In this document: positions 1 through 8,863 of the stretch, piece after piece
Position numbering within the stretch: position 1 is the first letter of the stretch
How the letters are laid out: each line of letters opens with the position of its first letter
Source: Paracoccaceae bacterium
GTDB taxonomy: Bacteria > Pseudomonadota > Alphaproteobacteria > Rhodobacterales > Rhodobacteraceae
Direction: 5' to 3'
DNA: 64,000 nucleotides
Assembly: GCA_020637675.1 (NCBI GenBank)
Contig: JACKKD010000003.1
Coordinates: 868,001 to 932,000, forward strand
Translations under genes and position numbers: made by a program
Notes under the pieces: generated by a model
Databases searched by the model: none
What the model was told of the DNA's origin: nothing
The model's input: the letters and a program-made list of their open reading frames with translations, nothing else

Positions 1-2
1 TG

Positions 3-869
3 CTCATGGCCGGGGCCTTCTGGGAGGAGGTCCGCGCAGTCTCGGGCGTCGATCCCGGTTACGCGCGATCGGGTCGCTGGCAGCCGCTGGCCGACGCCGA
101 GGCGGTCGCGCGGGCGCAAGAGCGGGCAGCGGGGGCCGAGACGCTGTGGCGGGGGCGAGCCGCGTGGCGGGTTGTCGCGGCGCCTTCGGATGGCTGGGCC
201 CCGGCCAGCCCGACGGGGCTTCTGGTCGAGGACACGCTGTCGGCGCGGCTTCATCCGCGCGACGCGGGACGGGCGCTGGCGGCGGCGGTCCGGGCACTTG
301 GCGGCGTCGTGGAGGAGGCGCGGGCGGAGCCTCCCGCGGGGGCAATCGGGGAACAAGGAAGCCCGGGCGCCGTCGTCTGGGCGACCGGTCTGGCGGGACT
401 CGCGGCGCTGTCGGCGGACCTCGGGCGGACGGTCGGGTCGGGCGTGAAGGGCCAGGCGGCTCTTTTCGCCTGCGCGGCGGGCGACCGGCCGCAGCTTTTC
501 GCCGACGGTCTGCATGTGGTGCCGCACCACGACGGGACCGTGGCAGTGGGTTCGACGGCCGAGCGCGACTTTGCCGCGCCCGACACGACCGACGACCGGC
601 TCGAGGTGCTGATCGACCGGGCGCGGGCGCTTTGCCCGGCGCTGGCGGAGGCGCCGGTCATCGAACGCTGGGCCGGCGTGCGGCCACGGGCGAAAAGCCT
701 TGCGCCGATGCTCGGCCCCTGGCCGGGGCGCGAAGGCCATTTCATCGCCAACGGCGGCTTCAAGATCGGCTTCGGCATGGCGCCGAAGGTGGCCGAGGTG
801 ATGGCCGATCTGGTGCTGGACGGGCGCGACGGCGTCCCGGAAGGCTTCCGGGTCGAGGACAGTCTCTGA
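3..869 (+). CDS. FAD-dependent amino-acid oxidase/dehydrogenase, C-terminal part
   Basis: The reading frame is open to the left edge, so the gene begins outside the window and the N-terminal GxGxxG flavin-binding loop is not visible. What remains (about 288 residues) looks like the substrate and C-terminal flavin-contacting part of the DAO/glycine oxidase superfamily. A VVWATGLAG stretch is followed by a VKGQAALF strand, a VVPHHDGTVAVGST strand and a closing FIANGGFKIGFGMAP segment, which corresponds to the conserved Gly-rich C-terminal FAD loop. Such enzymes oxidise small amino acids or imino acids (glycine oxidase ThiO, D-amino-acid dehydrogenase). No thiamine genes are visible next to it, so the substrate is left open. 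Confidence 0.7.
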   Translation, partial: LMAGAFWEEVRAVSGVDPGYARSGRWQPLADAEAVARAQERAAGAETLWRGRAAWRVVAAPSDGWAPASPTGLLVEDTLSARLHPRDAGRALAAAVRALGGVVEEARAEPPAGAIGEQGSPGAVVWATGLAGLAALSADLGRTVGSGVKGQAALFACAAGDRPQLFADGLHVVPHHDGTVAVGSTAERDFAAPDTTDDRLEVLIDRARALCPALAEAPVIERWAGVRPRAKSLAPMLGPWPGREGHFIANGGFKIGFGMAPKVAEVMADLVLDGRDGVPEGFRVEDSL

Positions 870-871
870 CC

Positions 872-1360
872 TCACCTCCGGCGACAGGCGCTGCCGTCGG
901 TTCCGAACATGCCGGTCGGGCGCCAGTTGGCGACGGCAGTGCGGGCGGCCAGTCGGATCAGACAGTCGAGTTCGTCCTCGCGGTCCGGGTTGGGGGTCAC
1001 GAGCTTCGCCCTGACCCCGAAGGCCGGCGTGCCGTCGGGCGGGATGACGTAGGCTTCCGGCGAGATGCCGACGGTTACGGTGACCGTGTAGAGCCATTGG
1101 CGGGATGCGCCGGTGCCCACCCAGCGTCCGACGTCGGCGCCGGTGACGACGTTCACGATGATGTCCACGGGCGGTTGGCGCGCGGTCCGCAGGCCGGCCT
1201 TCGCGAGCGCGGCGGCCAGGGGCGGCACCAGGTATTCGCCGTAACCGCTGCCGTATTGCGAGGATGTGAGTTCGATCATGTAGCGCTTGCCGTCCAGCGG
1301 ACCCGCGCCGACCGGCGTGGCGGCGACGAGAGCAGCGGCAAGAGCGGCACGCAGGATCAC
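872..1360 (-). CDS. secreted protein of unknown function
   Basis: A 162-residue protein with a clear signal peptide: MILR, a hydrophobic Ala/Leu/Val core, and likely cleavage after the VGAG region near residue 20. The mature part is mixed alpha/beta with two cysteines (CLIRLAAR and a C-terminal SACRRR), which could form a disulfide in the periplasm. I recognise no family. It ends 2 bases from the stop of the convergent flavoprotein gene and starts just inside the end of the upstream GFA-GNAT gene on the same strand (4-base overlap), so these two are probably co-transcribed. Export and coding status are well supported; function is not. Confidence 0.65.
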   Translation of the reverse strand: MILRAALAAALVAATPVGAGPLDGKRYMIELTSSQYGSGYGEYLVPPLAAALAKAGLRTARQPPVDIIVNVVTGADVGRWVGTGASRQWLYTVTVTVGISPEAYVIPPDGTPAFGVRAKLVTPNPDREDELDCLIRLAARTAVANWRPTGMFGTDGSACRRR

Positions 1361-2205
1361 GGCAACGGCCGCCGGAAGGTGACCGACGTCGGCCGGTCGT
1401 AGCCGCGGTGCGCGGTCTCGCCCGCACGGACGAAGCCCATCGCCTCGAAGGCGGCGTGGTTGCCGGTCAGTTCCACCCGGCTCTGCATTTCCAGAAGCGG
1501 CAGGCCGAGGGCCTTCGCGCGGGTCGTCGCATGGGCGAGGAGCTGGCGCGCGAGCCCCTTGCGGCGCTGGCCGGCGGCAACGGCGAGCTTGCCGATGTGG
1601 AGCCGGCCGGGTTTCGGCGTCAGAACCATGCAGGCAAGGGGCGCGCCGAGTTCGTCGATCACCCAGACCTCACCCGTGCGCGCCGCCTCGGCCAGCGCCG
1701 GCCCTGTCAGGTCGTGGACGGAGGACGGCGGATCGACGATCCCGTCCATGTAGGCGAAGGCTTCGCGGATGAGGTTGAGGATCGGCCCCATGTCCTCCGC
1801 ACCGGTCAGGCGGCGCGGCGCGTGGCGCACCGGCAGGCCGTCGGCGAGGCGGACCCAGGACAGGTGCTCGTTCCAGTTGACGTGGGCGGTCGGCCGGAAC
1901 GCGGCGGGGTCGTCGAGTGTGGCGGCGAAGAAGTGGATCTCGTGCGGCCAGCGGTCGCCCTCGTAGGCCATGGGGCTGCCGCAGGTTGTGCAGAAATGCC
2001 GCTTAACGCCGGGGGACGAGACGAAGGCGACCGGCGTGGTCCCGGTCCAGTGCCAGCGCCCGTGGCTCACTCCGAAATAGCTGGTGAAGGGCGAGGCCGT
2101 CGCGCGGCGACAGCTTTCGCAATGGCAATGCGCCTGCCAGTTGGGGGCGCCCTCGAAGGCGAATCGCACTTTGCCGCAGAGGCACCGCCCGGTTCCGCCC
2201 TCCAT
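1357..2205 (-). CDS. GFA (DUF636) - GNAT acetyltransferase fusion protein
   Basis: A 282-residue two-domain protein. Residues about 1-125 form a GFA/CENP-V fold: CLCGKVRF, then HCHCESCRRA and CTTCGSPMAY supply the zinc cysteines typical of glutathione-dependent formaldehyde-activating-like proteins. Residues about 135-282 are a GNAT N-acetyltransferase with the acetyl-CoA loop QRRKGLARQLL and a late GFVRAGE beta-strand motif. The start is chosen at the ATG preceded by GGAGGG 5 bases upstream. The open frame runs further upstream, but that part is antisense to smc. The 3' end overlaps the next gene by 4 bases. The GFA domain suggests thiol-adduct or zinc chemistry; the acetylated substrate is unknown. 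Confidence 0.75.
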   Translation of the reverse strand: MEGGTGRCLCGKVRFAFEGAPNWQAHCHCESCRRATASPFTSYFGVSHGRWHWTGTTPVAFVSSPGVKRHFCTTCGSPMAYEGDRWPHEIHFFAATLDDPAAFRPTAHVNWNEHLSWVRLADGLPVRHAPRRLTGAEDMGPILNLIREAFAYMDGIVDPPSSVHDLTGPALAEAARTGEVWVIDELGAPLACMVLTPKPGRLHIGKLAVAAGQRRKGLARQLLAHATTRAKALGLPLLEMQSRVELTGNHAAFEAMGFVRAGETAHRGYDRPTSVTFRRPLP

Positions 2206-2406
2206 CCTGCCCTCCCTCGTCAGACACCGATTTGGCGCCCGGAAAGGCGTCGGGTCAAGCGGGGACGAGGGGGTGTTCGCGATGCGAATTACCCGATATC
2301 TTGTGGAAAACCGCGCAGACGCCTCCACATGCGGGGCGGGGTGGTTGACTTGGCCCCCCGCTCGCCGCGAAGATCGCAGACCGGCGGGAATCAGCGAAGG
2401 CGGCAC

Positions 2407-5400
2407 GTGCGCTTCACCAGGCTCAGACTGAACGGCTTCAAGAGCTTCGTGGACCCCACGGACCTCGTGATCCATGACGGGCTGACGGGTGTCGTGGGGC
2501 CGAACGGTTGCGGCAAGTCGAACCTTCTGGAGGCCCTGCGCTGGGTGATGGGCGAGAACCGCCCGACGGCGATGCGCGGCGACGGGATGGAGGACGTGAT
2601 CTTCGCCGGGGCCGCCACCCGGCCGGCGCGGAACTTCGCCGAGGTCTCGCTGACGATAGACAATTCCGAGAGGCTCGCGCCTTCGGGCTTCAACGACCAG
2701 GACCTGCTGGAGATCACGCGGCGGATCACCCGCGATGCGGGGTCCGCCTACAAGGCGAACAGCAAGGATGTGCGGGCGCGGGACGTGCAGATGCTCTTTG
2801 CGGATGCCTCCACCGGCGCGCATTCACCGGCCCTTGTGCGGCAGGGGCAGATCGCGGAACTGATCAACGCGCGGCCGAAGAACCGCCGGCGCGTACTCGA
2901 GGAGGCCGCCGGCATCTCGGGCCTCTACCAGCGCCGCCATGAGGCGGAACTGAAGCTCTCGGCCACCGAACAGAACCTTGCCCGCGTGGACGACGTGGTG
3001 GAGCAGTTGGCCCAGCAGATCGTGCAACTCGCCCGGCAGGCGCGGCAGGCGGCGCGCTACCGCGAGATCGGCGAGGAACTCCGGCGGGTGGAGGGGATGC
3101 TCCTCTACCGCCGCTGGCGCGAGGCGGACGAGGCGCGCATGGCGGCCGAGGCCGGGCTGACCGAATGCACGCGCCTCGCGGCGCAGGGCGAGGCTGCGGC
3201 CCGGGCGGCCGCAAAGGTGCGCGGCGAGGCCGAGGGGGCGCTCCCGCCGCTCCGCGAGGAGGAGGCGGTGGCGGCCGCGATACTCCAGCGCCTGCAGGTG
3301 GGGCGCGACGCGTTGAAGGCCGAGGAGACGCGGGCGGTCCAGGCGATCGAGACGCTGACGGGTCGGATCGGCCAGCTTGCCCGCGACATGGAGCGGGAGG
3401 CGGGGCTCAACCGCGATGCGGGCGAGACGATCGGGCGGCTGGACTGGGAACAGACGCAACTGGCGAAAGCCGCCGAGGGACACGAGCAGCGGCTCGCCGA
3501 GGCTCTGGAGGCCGCGCAGGCGGCGGCGCGGGTGCTTTCGGAGCGGGAGGCGGCGCTGTCGGAACTGACCGAGGACGTGGCGCGGCTTTCCGCCCGCCAC
3601 CAGTCGGCGCACCGGCTCTTTGCCGACAGCCGCGCGACGGTCGAGAAATCGGAGTCGGAGGCGGCGCGGGCACGGACGGCGGCGGCCGAGGCGGAGGCGG
3701 CGCTGGCGAAAGCGGCCACCGATCACGCGGCGGCCGAGCGGACGCAGGCCGAAGCCACGACGGCGGCAGACGCGGCGGAGGCGGCGCTGGTGACGGCCGA
3801 TGAGGCCCGGACGGAAGTTCAGGCGCGCGAGACCGATGCCCGCGCGGTGCTGTCGGAGGCCGAGGGCGAGTTCGCCGCGCTGAAGGCCGAGGCCATGGCT
3901 CTGATGAAGCTCGTGGAGCGCGAGGCTTCCGCGGGCAAGCAGTTGCTGGATCGGGTGGACGTCAGGAAGGGTTACGAGAAGGCGCTCGGCGCGGCGCTCG
4001 CCGACGATCTGCGCGCGCCCGAAGTGGCGGCGGATGCGGCTTCGGGGTGGGCGGTGCTGCCGGGCTATGGGCAGGCGCAGGCACTGCCCGAGGGCGTGCC
4101 AGCGCTCTCGGCCTACGTCAACGTGCCGCCGGTGCTGGCCCGCCGGATCGGCCAGATCGGGCTCGTGGACCGCAGGGATGGGGCGCGGCTGCAACCTCTC
4201 CTGAAGCCCGGCCAGAGGCTCGTGTCCGAGGAGGGCGACCTCTGGCGCTGGGACGGATTCCGCGCCGGGGCGGAGGATGCACCGACGGCAGCGGCGCTCC
4301 GGCTCCAGCAACTCAACCGGCTTACCGACCTCAAGCGCGACCTCGAGGAGGCGAAGGGCCGGGCCGAGGGGTCGCGGCAGGCGCACACGCATCTGACCCG
4401 CCGGCTGGCCGAGGCCGCCGAGGCGGACCGCGCCGCCCGCGAAGCCCGGCGCGAGGCCGACCGGCGCATGGCCGAGGCGTCGCGCGCGCTCAGCCGCGCC
4501 GAGGCCGATCAGTCGATCGTCGGCGGCAAGCTGGAAAGCGCCCGCCTCGCCGTGGCCCGCCACGAGGAGGCCGCGCTGGCCGCTCGGGCGCAACTGAGCG
4601 AGGCGGAAGCGGCCGTGAAAGCCTTGCCGGACCTTGGCGCCGCCCGCGCCGAGGTCGAAGACGTGAAGCTGACGGTCGAGGCGGCGCGGGTGACGATGCT
4701 CGCCAAGCGCTCTGCCCATGACGAGGTTCGCCGCGAGGGCGAGGCGCGGATGAAGCGCCGGCAGGAGATCATCAAGGAAATCTCGGGCTGGAAGCACCGG
4801 CTGGAGACGGCCGAGAAGCGCATGGCGGAACTTGGCGAGCGCAAGGCGGCGTCGGAGGCGGAACTGGCGGCCGCCTCGGCCGCGCCGGCCGAGATTGCGG
4901 CGAAACACGCCGAGCTTTCGGGGGCGATCGACACGGCCGAGGCGCGCCGCCGCGCCGCCGCCGACCGGCTTTCGGAGGCGGAGACCGCGCTCCGTCAGGC
5001 GACGGAGGTCGAACGCGAGGCGGAGCGCGCGGCCTCTGAGGCGCGCGAGGCTCGCGCCCGGGCGGAGGCCCGCGCCGAGGCCGCGCGCGAGACGGTGACC
5101 GCAGCCGCCGACCGTATCCGCGAGGAGACCGACAACACGCCGGGCACGCTCCTCCAGTCTCTCGGCGCCGACCCCGACCGGATGCCAGGCGCCGAGGCGC
5201 TCGACAACGACGTCCAGCGGCTTCGCCGTCAGCGCGATGCCCTCGGCGCGGTGAACCTGCGCGCCGAGGAGGACGCGAAGGAGGTGCAGGCCGAGCATGA
5301 CACGCTGGTCATGGAGAAGGCCGATCTGGAGGAGGCGATCAAGAAGCTCCGCGCCGGCATCGCCGGGCTGAACCGCGAGGGGCGCGAGCGGCTCCTGACC

Positions 5401-5862
5401 GCGTTCGAACAGGTGAACGGCAATTTCCGGATGCTCTTCACCCATCTTTTCGGCGGCGGCGAGGCGAACCTCGTGCTGGTGGAAAGCGACGATCCCCTTG
5501 AGGCGGGGCTGGAGATCATGTGCCAGCCGCCGGGCAAGAAGCTGGCCACGCTCAGCCTGCTGTCGGGCGGCGAGCAGACGCTGACGGCGCTGGCGCTGAT
5601 CTTCGCGGTCTTCCTTGCGAACCCCGCGCCGATCTGTGTGCTGGACGAGGTCGACGCGCCCCTTGACGACGCCAACGTGACGCGCTTCTGCGACCTGATG
5701 GACGAGATGACGCGGCGGACCGATACCCGCTTCCTCGTCATCACCCACCATGCCGTGACAATGAGCCGGATGGACCGGCTCTTCGGCGTGACGATGGCCG
5801 AGCAGGGGGTCAGCCAGCTTGTCAGCGTGGACCTGAAGCGAGCCGAGGCGCTGGTGGCTTGA
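2407..5862 (+). CDS. smc: chromosome segregation ATPase SMC
   Basis: Structural maintenance of chromosomes protein (1151 residues, the normal length). It dimerises and, with ScpA/ScpB, organises and segregates the nucleoid. Walker A GPNGCGKS is at residues 31-38, followed by the conserved LRWVMGE segment. Long Ala/Glu-rich coiled coils flank a hinge at about residues 514-620. The C-terminal head has the signature LSLLSGGEQTLTALAL near residue 1050 and Walker B CVLDEVDAPLDD near 1077. I chose the GTG at VRFTRLRLNGFKSF because this is the universal SMC N-terminus and a GAAGGCGG ribosome site precedes it. The frame is open 1 kb further upstream, but that part shadows the opposite-strand gene. 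scpAB are not in the window. Confidence 0.96.
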   Translation: MRFTRLRLNGFKSFVDPTDLVIHDGLTGVVGPNGCGKSNLLEALRWVMGENRPTAMRGDGMEDVIFAGAATRPARNFAEVSLTIDNSERLAPSGFNDQDLLEITRRITRDAGSAYKANSKDVRARDVQMLFADASTGAHSPALVRQGQIAELINARPKNRRRVLEEAAGISGLYQRRHEAELKLSATEQNLARVDDVVEQLAQQIVQLARQARQAARYREIGEELRRVEGMLLYRRWREADEARMAAEAGLTECTRLAAQGEAAARAAAKVRGEAEGALPPLREEEAVAAAILQRLQVGRDALKAEETRAVQAIETLTGRIGQLARDMEREAGLNRDAGETIGRLDWEQTQLAKAAEGHEQRLAEALEAAQAAARVLSEREAALSELTEDVARLSARHQSAHRLFADSRATVEKSESEAARARTAAAEAEAALAKAATDHAAAERTQAEATTAADAAEAALVTADEARTEVQARETDARAVLSEAEGEFAALKAEAMALMKLVEREASAGKQLLDRVDVRKGYEKALGAALADDLRAPEVAADAASGWAVLPGYGQAQALPEGVPALSAYVNVPPVLARRIGQIGLVDRRDGARLQPLLKPGQRLVSEEGDLWRWDGFRAGAEDAPTAAALRLQQLNRLTDLKRDLEEAKGRAEGSRQAHTHLTRRLAEAAEADRAAREARREADRRMAEASRALSRAEADQSIVGGKLESARLAVARHEEAALAARAQLSEAEAAVKALPDLGAARAEVEDVKLTVEAARVTMLAKRSAHDEVRREGEARMKRRQEIIKEISGWKHRLETAEKRMAELGERKAASEAELAAASAAPAEIAAKHAELSGAIDTAEARRRAAADRLSEAETALRQATEVEREAERAASEAREARARAEARAEAARETVTAAADRIREETDNTPGTLLQSLGADPDRMPGAEALDNDVQRLRRQRDALGAVNLRAEEDAKEVQAEHDTLVMEKADLEEAIKKLRAGIAGLNREGRERLLTAFEQVNGNFRMLFTHLFGGGEANLVLVESDDPLEAGLEIMCQPPGKKLATLSLLSGGEQTLTALALIFAVFLANPAPICVLDEVDAPLDDANVTRFCDLMDEMTRRTDTRFLVITHHAVTMSRMDRLFGVTMAEQGVSQLVSVDLKRAEALVA

Positions 5863-5929
5863 GGGGTGCGCGGTTTCGCCCGGGCAGCGCCTGTCCTTGT
5901 CGCAAACCGGGTTCGACCACCCAAGGAAA

Positions 5930-5956
5930 AACCCCCGCGGCCGGGCCCCGGGGGTT
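5930..5956 (-). terminator. rho-independent terminator of rpsU, probably bidirectional
   Basis: Perfect 8-bp stem AACCCCCG / CGGGGGTT (5930-5937 with 5949-5956) around a GC-rich loop. Read leftward it ends in TTTTT, a proper U-tract behind rpsU. Read rightward it sits about 68 bases after the smc stop and is followed by TTCGTCTTTG, so it may also stop smc transcription. Confidence 0.75.
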
Positions 5957-5995
5957 CGTCTTTGCGCGGGTTTCCCCGCCAGCGTCACAGTCGTC

Positions 5996-6202
5996 TCAGA
6001 GAGCGCCTTCGCGCTGGGCCTTCTTGCGTGCCAGTTTGCGGGCACGGCGGACGGCCTCGGCCTTCTCGCGCGCTTTCTTGACGGAGGGCTTCTCGAAATG
6101 CTGCTTGAGCTTCATCTCGCGAAAGACCCCTTCGCGCTGAAGCTTCTTCTTCAGAGCACGAAGCGCCTGTTCGACATTGTTGTCGCGAACGCTGACCTGC
6201 AT
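5996..6202 (-). CDS. rpsU: 30S ribosomal protein bS21
   Basis: A 68-residue, highly basic protein starting MQVSVRDNNVEQALRALKKK, the hallmark N-terminus of bS21. A Lys/Arg-rich helical tail (KKAREKAEAVRRARKLARKK) follows. bS21 sits on the 30S platform near the anti-Shine-Dalgarno helix and helps initiation. Length and sequence match the alphaproteobacterial family. It is monocistronic, convergent with smc and divergent from the COQ9 gene, with its own terminator downstream. Confidence 0.97.
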   Translation of the reverse strand: MQVSVRDNNVEQALRALKKKLQREGVFREMKLKQHFEKPSVKKAREKAEAVRRARKLARKKAQREGAL

Positions 6203-6309
6203 GTGGTTGTCACCACCTTCCTAAGTTAGAGTTGCATTCCGTCGCAGGAGGCGCCCCTATAGCAGGGCGCCGGCAGCTTGTCCACCGCCGGGAAGGGGGC
6301 TTTCGCGCC

Positions 6310-7002
6310 ATGGAAAAGGGGATCGGAACGGCCGCCGGGCGGCTTCTCGCGGCAATCCTGCCGCATGTGACCTTCGACGGCTGGTCGGAGGCCGCGTTTC
6401 GCGCGGCGGCATCGGAAACGGGCATCGCGCCCGAGCTTGCCCGCGCGATCTGCCCGCGGGGGGCGCTCGACCTCGCCGTGGCCTTCCACCGGCAGGGCGA
6501 TCGGGAGATGGAGGCGGCACTGGCGGGCGAAGACCTCTCGGCCCTGCGCTTCCGCGACCGGGTCGCGCGGGCGGTCCGGCTGAGGCTGGAAGGCGCCGAC
6601 AGGGAGGTCGTCCGCCGAGGGGCGTCGCTTTTCGCGCTGCCGCAGAACGCCGCAACCGGGGTCGGGCTGATCTGGGGCACGGCGGATGCGATCTGGCGGG
6701 CGCTCGGCGACAGATCGGACGACATCAACTGGTATTCCAAGCGCGCCACGCTCTCGGCGGTCTATTCCGCCACCGTGCTGTTCTGGCTGGCCGACGACAG
6801 CGAGGGACATCAGGCGACATGGCAATTCCTCGACCGGCGGATCGAGGGCGTGATGCGGTTCGAAAAGTTCAAGGCAGGGGTTCGCGACAGCCCGGTCCTC
6901 GGCCGGATGCTGGAGGGCCCGCTGAAGGCGCTCGGCCGGGTCCGCCCGCCCGCGGGCCCGCCCTGGGACCTGCCGGGCCGCATGGGCGGTGGTCGGGGAT
7001 GA
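6310..7002 (+). CDS. COQ9-family ubiquinone biosynthesis protein
   Basis: A 230-residue helical protein of the COQ9 family, a lipid-binding TetR-like fold that presents quinone intermediates to the hydroxylase COQ7 in ubiquinone synthesis. The diagnostic C-terminal block is present: DINWYSKRATLSAVYSATVLFW, then a DDS-EG-TW-FLDRRI pattern (split here for length). The N-terminal LPHVTFDGWSEAAFRAA helix also fits. The start is the ATG with GAAGGGGG upstream. The frame extends 26 codons further, but that part looks like leader. The stop overlaps the start of the next gene (ATGA), so the two are translationally coupled. Confidence 0.88.
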   Translation: MEKGIGTAAGRLLAAILPHVTFDGWSEAAFRAAASETGIAPELARAICPRGALDLAVAFHRQGDREMEAALAGEDLSALRFRDRVARAVRLRLEGADREVVRRGASLFALPQNAATGVGLIWGTADAIWRALGDRSDDINWYSKRATLSAVYSATVLFWLADDSEGHQATWQFLDRRIEGVMRFEKFKAGVRDSPVLGRMLEGPLKALGRVRPPAGPPWDLPGRMGGGRG

Positions 7003-7991
7003 GCCTGCCCGCAGCGATGCGCGCCGTCGAAATTTCCCGCCCCGGCGGGCCCGAGGTACTGCGAGTGACCGAGGTGCCGGTGCCGAAGCCCGGGCAGGGG
7101 CAGATCCTGATCGAGGTCGCCTATGCCGGCGTGAACCGCCCCGATGCCTTGCAGCGCGCGGGCGCCTACGCGCCGCCGCCCTCCGCCTCGCCCCTGCCGG
7201 GGCTTGAGGCGGCCGGAATCGTCGCGGCGCTCGGCCCCGGCGTGACGGACTGGGCCGTCGGTGACGCGGTGACGGCGCTGCTGCCCGGAGGGGGCTATGC
7301 CGAATACGCGGTCACCGCCGCCGCCCATGCGCTGCCGGTGCCGAAGGGCACCGGTCTGCGCGAGGCCGCATGCCTGCCTGAGACCTGCTTCACCGTCTGG
7401 TCCAATGTGGTGATGCGCGGCGGTCTGCGGGCGGGCGAAAGGTTCCTCGTCCACGGCGGCTCCTCGGGCATCGGCACGACGGCGATCCAGATCGCCGGTG
7501 CGCTCGGGGCACGTGTCTTCGCCACCGCAGGCTCAGCCGAGAAGTGCGCGGCCTGCGAGGCGCTCGGCGCGGAACGCGCGATCAACTACCGGGAGGAGGA
7601 TTTCGTGGCGGTCCTGGCCGGGGAGGGGGGCGCGGATCTCATCCTGGACATGGTCGGCGGCGACTATATCGCGCGCAACCTCAAGACGCTGGCCGACGAC
7701 GGGCGATTGGTGCAGATCGCCTTCCTGCAGGGGCCGAAGGCCGAGATCAACTTTGCCCCCCTGATGATGCGCCGCCAGACGATCACGGGTTCGACCCTGC
7801 GCCCGCAGAGCGATCTTGCCAAGGCGCGAATTGCCGAGGCGCTCCTGACCCATGTCTGGCCGATGATCGAGGCCGGACGACTGGCCCCGGTGATGGATTC
7901 GGAATTCCCGCTGGAGGCCGCGGCCGAGGCGCACCGGCGAATCGAAAGCTCGGGCCATATCGGCAAGATCGTGCTGAAGGTCGGCGGCTGA
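6999..7991 (+). CDS. NAD(P)H quinone oxidoreductase (PIG3/TP53I3-type MDR)
   Basis: A 330-residue zinc-free medium-chain dehydrogenase/reductase. The N-terminal GroES-like domain has VAYAGVNRPDALQRAG. The Rossmann domain has the nucleotide loop VHGGSSGIGTTAIQIA and ends ESSGHIGKIVLKVG, exactly the PIG3 quinone oxidoreductase pattern. Expected role: NADPH-dependent one-electron reduction of quinones in the cytosol. The start is the ATG overlapping the stop of the COQ9-family gene by 4 bases; an in-frame ATG at 7017 is the alternative. Coupling to a ubiquinone-biosynthesis gene makes a quinone substrate plausible but does not prove it. Confidence 0.88.
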   Translation: MSLPAAMRAVEISRPGGPEVLRVTEVPVPKPGQGQILIEVAYAGVNRPDALQRAGAYAPPPSASPLPGLEAAGIVAALGPGVTDWAVGDAVTALLPGGGYAEYAVTAAAHALPVPKGTGLREAACLPETCFTVWSNVVMRGGLRAGERFLVHGGSSGIGTTAIQIAGALGARVFATAGSAEKCAACEALGAERAINYREEDFVAVLAGEGGADLILDMVGGDYIARNLKTLADDGRLVQIAFLQGPKAEINFAPLMMRRQTITGSTLRPQSDLAKARIAEALLTHVWPMIEAGRLAPVMDSEFPLEAAAEAHRRIESSGHIGKIVLKVGG

Positions 7992-8131
7992 AGCCCTTCG
8001 CCGGCGCGACATCCTGGCGCAGGGTACGCTGGCGCAGCGCGCAAGTCGCGCGGTGGCCAGCGTTTCCCCGGTCGCCGTCGCCGCTGCGACATTTCGCGCT
8101 TCCTTCGTGCATCCCCGCCCTGTCCACGCTA

Positions 8132-8146
8132 TGCTGCGATGCAGCA
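8132..8146. promoter_or_regulatory. palindromic TGC box (PhaR-like operator)
   Basis: Perfect 6+3+6 palindrome TGCTGC-GAT-GCAGCA, 18 bases before the parA-like ATG and just upstream of its AGGAG ribosome site. The core CTGC-N3-GCAG matches the operator described for PhaR, the repressor of phasin and polyhydroxyalkanoate genes in alphaproteobacteria (from memory). The match is by eye only. Confidence 0.5.
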
Positions 8147-8164
8147 AAGTGCGCAGGAGAAGCC

Positions 8165-8797
8165 ATGCCCGGGAAAGTGATCACCATCGCCCAGCAGAAG
8201 GGCGGCTCGGGCAAGACCACGCTGGCCGTCAACCTCGCGGCCGAATACCTCCGGCGCGGCATGACCGTTGCGCTTCTCGACACCGATCCGCAGGGCTCGC
8301 TCGGGCGTTGGTTCATGACCCGGCGCGAAAGGCTGGGCGAGGCGGGGCTGGAGTTCTCGACCTCCTCGGCCTGGGGCGTCTCATACGAATGCGAGAAGCT
8401 GAAGAAGACGGTCGATCTGGTTATCGTCGACACGCCGCCCAAGGTCGATGCCGATCTGCGGCCGGCGTTGCGCGAGGCCGACCTGGTGCTGATCCCCGTC
8501 GCCGCTTCGCATGTCGACCTCTGGGCGACGGATGGCGTCCTGGACCTGGCCGGGCGCGAACGGAAGGCGGCCTGGATCGTTCTCAACCGCACCCGCGCCG
8601 GCACGCGGCTCGGCGAGGAGGTGGCGGCTGCGGCGGCGGAACTCACGGCCGGCGTCGTGGAGGCGAAACTGGCTGCCCGCGTCGTCTATGCCGAGACGCT
8701 GGGCCAGGGGCTCGGCGCGGTGGAGGCCGGCCACCGTGCCGCCCGCGCCGAGGTCGCGGCGCTGGCCGAAGAGGTGATGCGGCTTCTGGACGCCTGA
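8165..8797 (+). CDS. orphan ParA/MinD-type ATPase
   Basis: A 210-residue ParA-superfamily ATPase. It has the deviant Walker A KGGSGKTT at residues 12-19, switch I LLDTDPQGSLGRW, Walker B VDLVIVDTPP and the C-terminal family pattern VILNRT-like (WIVLNRTRAG). These proteins dimerise on nucleoid DNA and position chromosomes, plasmids or cytoplasmic cargo. No parB or centromere-like repeat lies nearby, so this is an orphan of the kind used for cargo such as chemoreceptor clusters (PpfA) or carboxysomes (McdA). An AGGAG site precedes the ATG. A PhaR-like palindrome overlaps the promoter region. Cargo unknown. Confidence 0.85.
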   Translation: MPGKVITIAQQKGGSGKTTLAVNLAAEYLRRGMTVALLDTDPQGSLGRWFMTRRERLGEAGLEFSTSSAWGVSYECEKLKKTVDLVIVDTPPKVDADLRPALREADLVLIPVAASHVDLWATDGVLDLAGRERKAAWIVLNRTRAGTRLGEEVAAAAAELTAGVVEAKLAARVVYAETLGQGLGAVEAGHRAARAEVAALAEEVMRLLDA

Positions 8798-8863
8798 GCC
8801 TGTTTACAGTGCCGCGCCGCGGCGCGATAGTCACATGGCGCGCGCCTGTTGCGGAGGAGAGAG

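Noticed and set aside
1408..2406. N-terminal extension of the smc frame by about 333 codons
   Set aside because: It lies opposite the GFA-GNAT gene, shows no homology, and the conserved SMC N-terminus starts at the GTG with a ribosome site.
2824..6045. A 1073-codon open frame on the minus strand across smc
   Set aside because: It is the antisense shadow of the GC-rich smc gene; the product is a low-complexity Arg/Leu/Gly string with no domain, while the plus strand has perfect SMC motifs.
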